Virus record (IMG/VR): IMGVR_UViG_3300042359_000853
Span: 1-64,000 of that record
From: a virus
Direction: 5' to 3' (one strand)
Length of the DNA: 64,000 nt
Made by a program: the position numbers and the translations under genes. Shown here in pieces: positions 24,371 through 34,500 of the stretch; positions within the stretch are counted from its first letter, which is position 1; each line of letters starts with the position of its first letter. The notes under the pieces were generated by a model that saw only the letters and a program-made list of their open reading frames with translations, was not told where the DNA came from and searched no databases.

Positions 24371-25307
24371 GAATAACGAAAAGAGATGATGCTCCTCGAG
24401 GAAAGATACTCTCGCTGCGGACCTCCTGACCGCAGCTACAAGTTGATTTTACACATTTGATGCCAAACTTCATAAGATCCACCGTGTTATTAAGGAATTG
24501 AAAAGATATATCGTCCATTTTTTCTTCGTCCGAGAAATCTTTCTCAAGTTCTAACAATCTTTGGCTATCCAGACTATTCTGACCGTTGGCAAGAAAAGGC
24601 ATAATTTTCAAGAATGAAGGATTAACTTTCTTACCTTCTGCGTTTCTCTGTTGAATCCACTCATACAAGCTTTTCTGAACACCAACCGTGGGCGGAGATA
24701 GATTGAAAACATAATCGTTGACGGTTTCGAAGCTAAAGCAACTTAGGTTTTGATTGTAAAAAGGCTTGATTTTATCACCTGGTGTATGAAACTCGAAGTT
24801 AGCTCTTTTAAGCTCTATATTACATTCAGTGTTATCTACCGGACAAATAGCCTTTGTGGTCAGGTAGTTACCTTTTTGGAAAGTAAGTTCTCTTATTAAA
24901 AATATCACAAAAAATTTGTCAGGATCTTTAAGATCAAGATAGGTCTTTGTTTCACCAGTTGGATATTTCAATTTTAAGCAACTAGATAAGATATAGTTTA
25001 TTTTTTCTAGTATATCATAGATATTGTTATCATCAACCATCGAGAAATATTGAATCTCAATTACTTTAGCAGCTCTTATTTGTATGTAGGAACCTTTTGG
25101 ATAAAATACTCCACAAGGTAGTTCTCTAGTATCTATACTGAAGTATTGAAGTTCACCAACTCTAGCTGAATCCGGTGCCATACCAAAACTTTGATCTACC
25201 TCAGGTACGACCGCCTCTTTTTGTGAGGTGAATTGTTTTTCTCGTTCTACACTTTCAATATGTCTTCTTAAATATTCTTCTTCTGATAATTGTTCTTCTT
25301 GACTCAT
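24339..25307 (-). CDS. T4 gp26-like baseplate protein
   Basis: 322 residues. The middle (LKYPTGETKTYLDLKDPDKFFVIF cut here by family pattern, RELTFQKGNYL) and two cysteine pairs (CPVDNTEC near residue 175 and CVKSTCSCG near 290) resemble the T4 gp26 baseplate-hub family, in which paired cysteines likely bind zinc. A disordered E/Q-rich N-terminus precedes it. The likely role is in the baseplate hub. The neighbours (N-rich repeat protein, lytic transglycosylase) fit a tail/baseplate module. Confidence 0.6.
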   Translation of the reverse strand: MSQEEQLSEEEYLRRHIESVEREKQFTSQKEAVVPEVDQSFGMAPDSARVGELQYFSIDTRELPCGVFYPKGSYIQIRAAKVIEIQYFSMVDDNNIYDILEKINYILSSCLKLKYPTGETKTYLDLKDPDKFFVIFLIRELTFQKGNYLTTKAICPVDNTECNIELKRANFEFHTPGDKIKPFYNQNLSCFSFETVNDYVFNLSPPTVGVQKSLYEWIQQRNAEGKKVNPSFLKIMPFLANGQNSLDSQRLLELEKDFSDEEKMDDISFQFLNNTVDLMKFGIKCVKSTCSCGQEVRSESIFPRGASSLFVIRDAFDRYIKK

Positions 25308-25367
25308 GTTTGGGTTATTTTTATATAATTTCGCCTGGTTTATATTGTGGTCGTAAGAAAAAGTTGA

Positions 25368-27173
25368 TTACTTGAACGATAGATTAGTATCTTCGTCTAA
25401 GTAACTAAGTTTTGTTGAGATTTCTCTAACTACTGATGTAAGAGCGGCTATTTGAGATGATAAACCACCGAGCATTTGGTTACCCAAATTTTGCTCTTGA
25501 TCTTTATTTTCAGATAAAATTGGAACCGGTGGCTGTTCGGTATTTATTGGTAATCCCACCGATGACACCGTAGTTGGTGATTCTGTTCTAGTGACGGGCT
25601 GATCGACTTCAAAATTTGTTTTGGATATTGGTGTGACCATCGATTCTGATATCAGTTGAGGTGTCTGTTTCACAAAATTAGTTTGTAAAGTTGCCATGGG
25701 TATTATGTCAGAACGATTTGTTCTAATTTCATTTTCGGAATTTGAATAGGTGTTCATCTTTGGTATATTATTCATTCCAATAAATCTATTGTTTTCTGGC
25801 CTCACCATTTCAGAGTTATTCATCGAAGCTATCTGCATAGAGATAGGTGTTATGAATCTATTTTCTCCTGTTGATCTCGAAGAACCTCTATCGAGTGTAT
25901 TTACCGGGAGATTATTTTCAGAAAATTGTGTTGACCTATTGTAAAAATTATTCGTGAAGTTATCTGAATTGAAAACCGAATCTAATCCTCGATTTATTAA
26001 ATTATTTGAATAGAGATCAGAATAGTTCAATAAATTATTAATCGTTCTTGTCGATAAGAAGTTATCCGATCTGTTGGGATTTGATATTTTATTAAAAATA
26101 GGATTTGAGATGTTGGAATTGTTATTTGGTGCTAGAGATGATGATATATTACCAGAATTTAAAAAATTGGATAAGTTGTTTGTAATAATACCTTTTTCAG
26201 TTGAGAAATTCTCCAGATTCATAAACGATGAAATCATCATAGGCAAGTAATTTGATTCAAATAAATTAGTTGCTGAGTTTCTAGATCTAGTATCATATAT
26301 TTGTCTTGAATTATTCAAAATAGAGCTGATGTTATTCAAATTTTGATCTGTAAAATTGTTTTTGCCAAAAGATAAATTTGTAATATCTCTATAGGATAAA
26401 AATCTGGAATTAGTTGAAAAATTATTATTATTTTGATCTAAGTTAGTAGAAGACGATATATCTTGAATATTGGTAAATAACTTTGTTAAATTATTTATCA
26501 GTGGTTGTGTAGATGTCTGAAAATCAATAATAGGTCTAGTTTCGGTTGAATCATTCGACTTTATTTGAAAATAAAAATTTTTATTATTCACAACATTATC
26601 ACCCATGTTTGTAATAGTGTTTGTGATATTTTTAATCTCATTACCTACCTCTTGATTTGTATTTGTGAATGTCAAATTCTCTCGAGTAATAGGTCTGTTT
26701 TCATTTAATTTTATAATTTCTAATCCTGTTAAATCATTTGTGAGTCTTGATCCTGTTAAATCATTTGTGAGTCTTGTTCCTGTTAAATCATTTGTGAGTC
26801 TCGATCCTGTTAAATCATTTGTGATCCCAGGTCTTGTAAAATCATTTTCAATTTGTTTTCCTTGTTCCTTTTTTGAAAAATTACTTACAAATTCTTCTAC
26901 CGGTGTTAAAAAAACATTCAGTAAAGGAGGTGTAACACCAATCATTCCTAGATTAGATAATCTATTTTCACTTTGTTGTTCTGTATTTCCTACTACTAAA
27001 TTAGAAAAATCATTTATTTTTTGTGGAATTTCTAATTTTTTTCCAGTAATAGACTTTGTAACTCGATCTAGTGAAAAATCATTTATATTTTCGAAGGCGA
27101 ATTGATCGGATACATTTCTTACATTCTGAAAATCACCAGAGAGTAACATTTCATATGTATTCAGTAGATTCAT
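25368..27173 (-). CDS. Asn-rich low-complexity protein with 9-aa repeats
   Basis: 601 residues from the ATG at 27173; an ATG 36 nt upstream is disfavoured because a TATATA palindrome lies directly before 27173. The protein is extremely rich in N, S and T, with four 9-residue repeats (RLTNDLTGS type) around residues 115-150, and a C-terminal coiled-coil-like helix (SQIAALTSVVREISTKLSYL). There is no signal peptide. It may be an extended virion or tail protein, but no family is recognised. It shares a palindromic promoter element with the divergent gene 27194. Confidence 0.6.
   Translation of the reverse strand: MNLLNTYEMLLSGDFQNVRNVSDQFAFENINDFSLDRVTKSITGKKLEIPQKINDFSNLVVGNTEQQSENRLSNLGMIGVTPPLLNVFLTPVEEFVSNFSKKEQGKQIENDFTRPGITNDLTGSRLTNDLTGTRLTNDLTGSRLTNDLTGLEIIKLNENRPITRENLTFTNTNQEVGNEIKNITNTITNMGDNVVNNKNFYFQIKSNDSTETRPIIDFQTSTQPLINNLTKLFTNIQDISSSTNLDQNNNNFSTNSRFLSYRDITNLSFGKNNFTDQNLNNISSILNNSRQIYDTRSRNSATNLFESNYLPMMISSFMNLENFSTEKGIITNNLSNFLNSGNISSSLAPNNNSNISNPIFNKISNPNRSDNFLSTRTINNLLNYSDLYSNNLINRGLDSVFNSDNFTNNFYNRSTQFSENNLPVNTLDRGSSRSTGENRFITPISMQIASMNNSEMVRPENNRFIGMNNIPKMNTYSNSENEIRTNRSDIIPMATLQTNFVKQTPQLISESMVTPISKTNFEVDQPVTRTESPTTVSSVGLPINTEQPPVPILSENKDQEQNLGNQMLGGLSSQIAALTSVVREISTKLSYLDEDTNLSFK
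26725..26832 (-). repeat. Four 27-bp tandem repeats
   Basis: Four copies of a 27-bp unit start at 26725, 26752, 26779 and 26806 (plus-strand form CCTGTTAAATCATTTGTGAG...); the last is degenerate. They encode RLTNDLTG[ST] repeats in the Asn-rich protein. High similarity between copies suggests recent slippage expansion. Confidence 0.9.
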
Positions 27174-27175
27174 AT

Positions 27176-27189
27176 TTTTATATATAAAA
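27176..27189. promoter_or_regulatory. Palindromic bidirectional TATATA element
   Basis: TTTTATATATAAAA is a perfect palindrome between two divergent starts, 2 nt from the ATG at 27173 and 4 nt from the ATG at 27194. Confidence 0.5.
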
Positions 27190-27193
27190 GGGT

Positions 27194-27487
27194 ATGAACT
27201 ACAGATCAAAGATCAAAAACTTCACTCAGTTCGTTAAAGAGGCAATATCTGGAACTTATGATATATCACCACTTGGACCGAATATGCCAAGACAAGAGTT
27301 GAAACTTCCAGCAGGAACTCTCAAAGATGAAATAGTTTGGCTAGATGGATATGATAAATTTTATACTAGAGATGATTTTGAAGAAATCTATAACGAGTAT
27401 TTGAAAGCTGGTGGAAGTCCTCTTTTTGAATTCACAAAACAAAATTTGCAAATTATTCTTCAGTTTTTAGAAGAAAAAAATAGTTAA
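27194..27487 (+). CDS. Hypothetical protein with capsid-targeting-like leader
   Basis: 97 residues. The leader MNYRSKIKNFTQFVKEAISG has F-V-K-E, the closest of all to T4 F-I-A-E. The rest is helical and acidic (DDFEEIYNEYLKAGG). No family is recognised. It overlaps the convergent transglycosylase stop by 4 nt. Confidence 0.7.
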   Translation: MNYRSKIKNFTQFVKEAISGTYDISPLGPNMPRQELKLPAGTLKDEIVWLDGYDKFYTRDDFEEIYNEYLKAGGSPLFEFTKQNLQIILQFLEEKNS

Positions 27488-28041
27488 ATGCCTCGTAGCC
27501 ATTTATCTGAAAACCCTTTATTTCCAGTGCAGTATCGAGCATATTCATTTACGGTTGGAGTTCCAGTATTATAAAAACCAAGTGCTAAAGACCAAGTTCC
27601 AAACTCATCGTGTAAATATTTAAGATATTTAAGCGATATATTCACGTTCATATCTATATTTGTTAGAAGCTCTTTACGAGAAATTCTTCTTCTTTCAACA
27701 AAATTTGCAGTTTTTGGCATTACTTGCATTGGACCAACTGCTCCTTGACCAGAAACTTGTCTAGGTGAGTAGGCAAAATGTAGAGGGCCTCGGTATCCAG
27801 TTTCTAAATAAGCTACATTGAAAGCGATATGTTCAGGTATTTCGTATTTTTGAGCGTATTTTCTAATGGATTCATACATATGAATTGAGGCAATCATAGA
27901 AGTTTCTGAATATTCTCGATCCTCTTGAGATACAACCTCTTTAGCTGAAAAAAGTTTCCAAGAAAGAAAAAAAGTTAATAATATTGAACAAACGTAGAAT
28001 AATATTAGTTTATTTCCTAGTTTTATAAATTGATTACTCAT
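27484..28041 (-). CDS. Membrane-anchored lytic transglycosylase
   Basis: 185 residues. One N-terminal membrane helix (LILFYVCSILLTFFLSW) is followed by an SLT-type lysozyme-like domain: NVAYLETGYRG with catalytic E80, GAVGPMQVMPKTANF, NISLKYLKYLHDEFGTWSLALGFYNTG. It cleaves peptidoglycan glycan strands non-hydrolytically. It starts inside the end of the 105-aa TM gene (8-nt overlap), forming a likely lysis or wall-entry pair. Confidence 0.85.
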   Translation of the reverse strand: MSNQFIKLGNKLILFYVCSILLTFFLSWKLFSAKEVVSQEDREYSETSMIASIHMYESIRKYAQKYEIPEHIAFNVAYLETGYRGPLHFAYSPRQVSGQGAVGPMQVMPKTANFVERRRISRKELLTNIDMNVNISLKYLKYLHDEFGTWSLALGFYNTGTPTVNEYARYCTGNKGFSDKWLRGI

Positions 28042-28351
28042 GTCTTACCATATTTTTAGCGTATATATGAAAAATACCATATCCTATTGAGTCCTCATAA
28101 AACTTGATCTCACCGGTTTCTTTATCGATAAGAAGAAGATTATCATACTGATCTATTGCTAGATTTACTCTATCTTTTAGTATTATCGAGTGTTTTGGCT
28201 TGGTTTTTTGGTTGTAAAGAAGATCGAAGTTCATACCGGCTAGAAATCCAGCACCTAGTGAGAAAACGACTAATACATAGTAAAAAAACTTATTTAAGAA
28301 AGTTTTTACTTTTTGAATGTTTATAAAATCAAGATTAAATTTTTTGTTCAT
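28034..28351 (-). CDS. Single-TM protein beside the transglycosylase
   Basis: 105 residues with one membrane helix near residues 20-42 (FFYYVLVVFSLGAGFLAGM) and a soluble C-terminal part outside the membrane. It is coupled to the lytic transglycosylase downstream and to a glycosyltransferase upstream by 4-8 nt overlaps. It could be an accessory lysis or spanin-like protein; nothing proves it. Confidence 0.6.
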   Translation of the reverse strand: MNKKFNLDFINIQKVKTFLNKFFYYVLVVFSLGAGFLAGMNFDLLYNQKTKPKHSIILKDRVNLAIDQYDNLLLIDKETGEIKFYEDSIGYGIFHIYAKNMVRHE

Positions 28352-29274
28352 AATTTATTTTGTTTAAGAAATTCGAGTGCTATTTGAGATTCGTTTTGAT
28401 TTTTGAATCCATGATAGAATAATACTTCACTTGAGTTTCGACAATACGTATATCCATCTTCTTCAAGGTAGGTATCTAAAATATTCGGATCCATTTCAAC
28501 TTTTTTAAGTATTTCACTTTTATGAGTATTTACAAAAATTGTTTCATAATTTTTTTCAACACTTCTTCTCCAAAGAATGATATTTATTGCTGTTTCCTCG
28601 TGAAAAGGTAGATATTCTTTACCTCTTCTTCGTATCCAGGGATTTTCTATGAGTGATTTCCATTCTAAAATAAAATCTTCACACTTTTCACCAAAACTAA
28701 TTACACAGGTTCCAACATATCTCATCGATCTTTTTTTAACACCGAAAAGACACATAAGTGCTGCTTCGTTGTAGATAATTGTCCCAGGTGTTCCGGTAAC
28801 CCTACCATCAATATCGACTTCAACAGCTAGTCTTTCTTGACCATCAGATCCAATGTATTTCAATGTAGGATTCCATATTTTAGCTTTGGAGTAATGTGGT
28901 CCAAAAATTATTGGAAAAGAATGGGATATTGTCGTGAGGAGAGGATAGTCCTCATCATTTTCAAAATAGTCGATATTAAATCTTTTACCGACAAGAATAT
29001 CACAATCCATGAACAAAAAATCACCACCAAAATGATTTAATGCGTGAAATAAAATAGCTGGTTTATAAAAATAAAAATCAGTGCCGTATTCTTTTACTGG
29101 TTCAAAATATTGACATATAAGATTTGGATAGTCAAGTTGTGATTCAAATCCAATTGTATAATATATTATAGGTATAGTATAATTGGTTCTTATTATTATA
29201 GACTCAACGAGATTTTTAGCTTGAAATTCATAATTTTTATCGGAAAGAATAATAATTTTTCTTGAATTTTTCAT
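28348..29274 (-). CDS. GT-A type glycosyltransferase
   Basis: 308 residues. KIIILSDKNYEFQAKNLVES starts a Rossmann-like half, and LFMDCDILVGKRF contains the D-C-D (D-x-D) metal/nucleotide-sugar motif. The second half has conserved-looking FGEKCEDFILEWKSL and HEETAINIILWRR. It is the last of three coupled glycosyltransferase genes (34636 to 28348). The sugar is unknown. Confidence 0.7.
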   Translation of the reverse strand: MKNSRKIIILSDKNYEFQAKNLVESIIIRTNYTIPIIYYTIGFESQLDYPNLICQYFEPVKEYGTDFYFYKPAILFHALNHFGGDFLFMDCDILVGKRFNIDYFENDEDYPLLTTISHSFPIIFGPHYSKAKIWNPTLKYIGSDGQERLAVEVDIDGRVTGTPGTIIYNEAALMCLFGVKKRSMRYVGTCVISFGEKCEDFILEWKSLIENPWIRRRGKEYLPFHEETAINIILWRRSVEKNYETIFVNTHKSEILKKVEMDPNILDTYLEEDGYTYCRNSSEVLFYHGFKNQNESQIALEFLKQNKL

Positions 29275-31589
29275 ATCAATCCATTTTGTTTTAGTTTTTC
29301 AAAAATAAATTCTGGTTCAATTGTTCTAGTACATTCAAACCATTTTGTTGAACCTTTATGTTCCGGACACCAAGTCCAGTCACCTGGATCGAATTTCCAG
29401 TCAGTTGTTTTAGTGAAACAAGAATTACATACTTGTTGGTTTTGTATTCTTATAATGTCTTGTGTAAATTCGTTGTCAGCAGAGGTAACTCCTGATATCA
29501 TAACTACTTCTTTCCCAAGTGCGTGAGCAACCCAAGAAAGACCAGAAGAAACTCCAATAAAAAATGCAGAATGTTGTATAATATTCACTACTTCATCGAA
29601 ACTTAGTCCTGTTTTACGAACCGAGGAATGAGGTAAAGAATTCCACCAACCTTCAATTCCAAAAACTTCGTGAAGATCCACCGCAACTGGTATTAAATCG
29701 ATTTTTCTCAACATTTTTGATAAAATTTCCCATCCGTTGGGATAGTTCCAATATTTACACTGGGAGGTAGATTGAACCCCTAGGCAAACATATTTGTCCC
29801 TAATAGGTCTTGGTAATTTAGATCTTTTGATGAGTGGTCTGAGTTCTTTATATTCAAGTTCAAGTTGATCTGAAAAACCTTTCATGACCGGTCTATCAAA
29901 TTTGTAATCAAGATAAATTATATTAGTAAAGTTTTCATCAAAATGTTCTTTTTTCTCTAATAAATTCAGGTTTGGAAAATCCGAAGGATCGAAAATATCT
30001 ACACCTTTCACGTAAAGATCACACACTATATTTTTCATCAGTGCGAATTCTTGAGCATACCTTACTGAAACTATTTTATCACCAAGAGCATCACTATTAG
30101 AGACAATAATAGTTTTTTGAGAAATTTTTTCTTTTTGATTAAAATAATCTAGAAGTTGTCGTTCGTTCAAGGAGTAATAAAACCCGTTTTCGTCGGCTTG
30201 AGAATCAATTTGAACACCATCAATGTAGTAATTTTTTCTAGTTTTTATGGTAAGATAACATCTAGTTTTTTCAACAAAAGATTTTACAGTATCTGGTTCT
30301 AGATCGAAACTCTCGATAACAAGCAAAATACGCTTATTTTCAAGAGAAAGTTCTTCTTTATGTAAAATTTTGGATCCCTCTTTTACCTCAACAACCCATT
30401 CTATAAATTCTCCATCTCTAAATGCTGAAGACCATATGTTTGTTGATTTTTTCGTAAGACTATGGTATATGACTCTTCCTGTTTTCTTATCACTAAAAAC
30501 AACAGTCCCATCAAAAGAAAAACCTACTTTACAAAAAGCTCTTCTAGATGAAAAATTTATAATGATTCCCTTGGTGTCGGGAGTAGACCTAGATGTCTTT
30601 TTAATTTTGTTGTAATTATATAAAAGTTGATCTCTTTCACTCACTTGGTAGAATTTTTTATAATTTTGGATCATTCTACCAACTACCAAATCCCAAGAAA
30701 AACTTAGACGATTATCAATAATTTGGTTGGTCAAGCTATCGTATTTCTTGAAAGCATTCCCAATCGCCTTCTCTAAAGAATCTATCTCTGGGGAGCAATT
30801 TATTAGTCCAGGTAAAGATTCATTGCAAACCCCAACAACTGGCATACCCACAGATAAAGCTTCTAGAATTGTTAAATTTGGATGACCAGCTTCTAAATTA
30901 GAAGGATGCAAAAATAACTGGTAATTTTTCATTCTATCAATAGATTCTTTGTAATCTAAATCATATAGAATAGTTAAATTTTTGTAATCTGGTTTCCAGA
31001 AATCAAAGAAAGTTTGATTACTGGATGGGCACATGATATGAATTTCGAAGCCGAACTTTTTAGCACATTCGATACCTAACAAAAAACCCTTTCTATCTAT
31101 GGTTCTGTCGCCACCCATACCATTATTTGCCATCATCAATAATTTTGGGTTATCTATACGAACTTTCTCGGATCTATCAATTAAGGGATAGTCTTCTAAA
31201 TTTACACCGTGTGGGAGATATACTATTTGTTCGAGTTCGTCGAAATATTTTATCAAATGTTTTGAGTGCACAAATGTAAGCTTCGAATTTTTAATAGCCC
31301 TGTAATTTTCTTTATAAACCGCTGAATCTTTTCCGAAATACTCTACGTGATGATCATGTAGGGAAAAAACATAAGGGATCCCCTTTTGATATAAAATATT
31401 TGCCAAATTGGCCATGTGAACATGTATAATTTGACCATGCCTATATTGTATATCATCAAGATAAAGAATTTCTACCTCATACCCGAGTTTCTCTAGTGAG
31501 AGTTTATATTCCCAGATTATTTTTTCAACCGCACCCCATCCATTTGGTGGTATGGGTATATTACCAGGTGTTACTTGAATTATCTTCAT
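29271..31589 (-). CDS. Two-glycosyltransferase fusion (GT4-like + GT9-like)
   Basis: 772 residues. The N-terminal about 310 residues are a GT-B enzyme of GT4 type: QVTPGNIPIPPNGWGAVEKI, HVHMANLANILY, LPHGVNLEDYP, LHPSNLEAGHPNLTILEALS. A strand-rich linker domain (about 340-440) follows. The C-terminal about 310 residues look like a heptosyltransferase (GT9) fold: IIVSNSDALGDKIVSVRYAQ, KYVCLGVQSTSQCKYW, FIGVSSGLSWVAHALGKEV. The fusion of two transferases suggests sequential addition of two sugars. It is 8 nt from the giant gene upstream. Confidence 0.8.
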   Translation of the reverse strand: MKIIQVTPGNIPIPPNGWGAVEKIIWEYKLSLEKLGYEVEILYLDDIQYRHGQIIHVHMANLANILYQKGIPYVFSLHDHHVEYFGKDSAVYKENYRAIKNSKLTFVHSKHLIKYFDELEQIVYLPHGVNLEDYPLIDRSEKVRIDNPKLLMMANNGMGGDRTIDRKGFLLGIECAKKFGFEIHIMCPSSNQTFFDFWKPDYKNLTILYDLDYKESIDRMKNYQLFLHPSNLEAGHPNLTILEALSVGMPVVGVCNESLPGLINCSPEIDSLEKAIGNAFKKYDSLTNQIIDNRLSFSWDLVVGRMIQNYKKFYQVSERDQLLYNYNKIKKTSRSTPDTKGIIINFSSRRAFCKVGFSFDGTVVFSDKKTGRVIYHSLTKKSTNIWSSAFRDGEFIEWVVEVKEGSKILHKEELSLENKRILLVIESFDLEPDTVKSFVEKTRCYLTIKTRKNYYIDGVQIDSQADENGFYYSLNERQLLDYFNQKEKISQKTIIVSNSDALGDKIVSVRYAQEFALMKNIVCDLYVKGVDIFDPSDFPNLNLLEKKEHFDENFTNIIYLDYKFDRPVMKGFSDQLELEYKELRPLIKRSKLPRPIRDKYVCLGVQSTSQCKYWNYPNGWEILSKMLRKIDLIPVAVDLHEVFGIEGWWNSLPHSSVRKTGLSFDEVVNIIQHSAFFIGVSSGLSWVAHALGKEVVMISGVTSADNEFTQDIIRIQNQQVCNSCFTKTTDWKFDPGDWTWCPEHKGSTKWFECTRTIEPEFIFEKLKQNGLI

Positions 31590-31597
31590 AAAGGAAA

Positions 31598-34500
31598 TTA
31601 TTTATTCGGAATCTGAACAGTATCTCGTAAATCTTTGGATTTTCCGCTAAAAACTACTCTGTTTTGATATACAACTTCCCACGACAATAGAGAACCATCT
31701 ACTATATTCCAGGACCAAGAGGATTCATAATTTGCTAATTCTTGTTCTAAAATTTCTTCTCGACCATCATCATATACTAATATAAATTTTATTCCAATAT
31801 TATTGTTCGTAAGATTTCTAGAGAAGAACATAAAGTTATCTGAATTTTCAACTCTGTAAACACCCGTGAAGAAATCCTTGAAATTATTAGAAAAATTAGA
31901 GATAGAGGCCTCTGTATTCCAAATAGTATCTGTTAAAATACTATCCATAATTCTACCATTATGTATTTTCAATTCTTTCGGGTTTGTTTTTTCAAGAAGT
32001 CTTCTAAATAACACTTCTACAGTTACAAAATCTCTACTATGCCACTTTTTTTGTATAAAATCTAAGTAATCACTCTCTTTACTAAATTTTGGTATTGTAT
32101 CTAAAAAATAATCAATATTCCAGAACTGAAGATGAAAAGATATGTTATTTTCTTCAGTTTCTGTGGATTCATCGTAGTCGTTAAAAAATAACACCGCTTT
32201 TTGGTCATTACTCTCCATTTCAAGTGCGATATCATAGATTTTATCTAGTGAACGATTACCATATAGATCGTCACATTCAATTCTCACCACATTTGTGTAT
32301 CCGAGTGATTTTGCTAAGCTCATTGCGTTATGAAAATTTACCATTACAGATAAACCGTGTTTTTGAACACCTTTTGTAAAATTTTTCAGAGTGAAAATCC
32401 ATTTACTTTCAAGAGAGACATAATCATTTATAATTATTTCTTTAACATTTGAATATTCTTCACGAAATAATTGATTTCTACGATCATAGTAAAAAAAATC
32501 AACCATTTGTTGTATTTCTCTATCAATTGTTGTATTAGATACTAACATCAAATCAAATCCTCTAATTTTGAACCTTTCGATCTGCTGAATTAGTCTTTCT
32601 TTCACTCTTCTACTTGATACATAACTATCTAAAATTACTAGAGTTTTTTCTAGACCTTTTATTTGGATATCAGTTTTTGTTAATTCTTTATCCCCATGAA
32701 TATTTTTTGATATGAAAACCACACCTTTTTCCTGTGAAGTGCCGTTTATCAGAGTTTTACAATCTTCTTCAAAAATTTGATACTGGTATCCAAGCTTAAT
32801 GATTCTCAAAATTATTTGATTTCTAAGTATATCTTCAAAGTTATCGTGGAACTCTAATATAATATTCTCTATCTTGAGTAAATTCTGATCAGAAAGACCC
32901 TCGAAGGCTTTATATTCACTACCTTCGATGTCCATTTTCATGAGAGAGACTTTCTCAATACCAGAATCAGCAAAAAAGCTATCTAAGTCTATTGATGAAA
33001 TTTCGAAATGTTTATCGGTGATATTGATGGCAGAGCTAATAATTGAATTGTTTTGATCTTCATAGATTTTTATCTTTTCTTTTTTATCCCAAACAGCGTT
33101 TTTTACAAGACTAACTCGTGAATCCTCACCGTGTAAATTATTAAATACCTTGACTGCTTTATCAGAAACCTCAAAAGCTATTACTTTTTTTGCTCCTTTA
33201 TCTTTTGCTAATTCCGTGAATAGTCCAATAGAACTACCAACATCTAAAATCAGATCAAGTGAGTTTATACTAGAAAGAAATTGATCATAAATTCTATCTG
33301 TAAAAAATTGTTCGAAATTTACAAAAATAGGTTCATAAGTATCGATTCTAAACTTTTTTTTCTGAACATTAATCATCTTTATCTGATATGATTGAGAATA
33401 TAGTAAATTTCCACCATGATCGTAGAAATCAATAAGAAATCCTGAGAAATTTGGATTTTCTGAAAAATCATAATAGGATTTTGGTAGTGGTATTGCCCAA
33501 TAATTATTTTTATTTTCGAATTTTGCATCAAATGAAAAAATAGGAATTTGAGTATCCATATCTCTAATACAAACCATCATATCGAAAGGAAGGTCATGTA
33601 AATAATTTAGAGTCAATTTATTATCTGAACTATCAAAGTCAATATCAAATAATTTTTGGTTGAAAAATTCTGGTTTGATTAGTGTGTAGTTGTTTAATAA
33701 GTCTAGCATAGAGTATAATATTTTTGAATTTTCTTCTAAATCTTGGACCATCCATTTCAATTTCGAAGATTCTGTGTAGGTGTTCATATAGACGGGTATA
33801 TTTCTGAGAAAAAGTGGTATTTCCCAAGCGATGGCTTCTTTTATAGCAAGTGGGTTCGTTTCAGTATCACCATATCTACCTTCTGATGGGAAAATTACGG
33901 CATCCATACAAGAGTAAAAAGTATGAACATCGCTTCTTTCCCTCCAAATTTGACAATTTGGTGGTTTATTATCAATCAAATCTTGCCAATGACCCCTATA
34001 ATTATCAGGAAGAGCTCCAACAAAATGAAACTGAACATCAGGCATTATTTTTGCTAGGGAGAAGGTAAATCGTTGATTTTTTCTATTAGAGAAAAGTCCT
34101 ACTTGAAGAACATGCCTTTTTGTAGGATCGAGTCCTAATGTTTTCATACCTAATTCCCTATTTCTCTCACCGGTCGTAATTTCATGCTCGATAATTTCGA
34201 TGGGAATCCCAAGAGGTAGGAAATTTTTGACTTGCCACAGACTCACAACAAGCATCTTATCTGGTAGATACTTTTTCTCACGATGATCGATCGACGAGTC
34301 ATGAAGTGTTTCAAATATTTTCCAAGTTCTTGATGGTGAATATATTTTATCTAGTAATGGATGTGGCAGAAAATGGTCTGAAGTTTCTTCGAAATGAACC
34401 ACATCAGGTGAAATTTTCTGTAATAAGGTAAAAAGTTTTTTATAATTTTGATCGAGTGAAACCAATCTCGAACCAATCATCCCCTCTATTTTTTCTCGAA

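Noticed and set aside
26725-26832. CRISPR-like repeat array
   Set aside because: The 27-bp units are directly adjacent with no spacers and keep the reading frame.
26665-27105. Plus-strand open frame with V-K-S-F-V-S repeats
   Set aside because: It is antisense to the Asn-rich protein; its repeats are only the complement of the 27-bp units.
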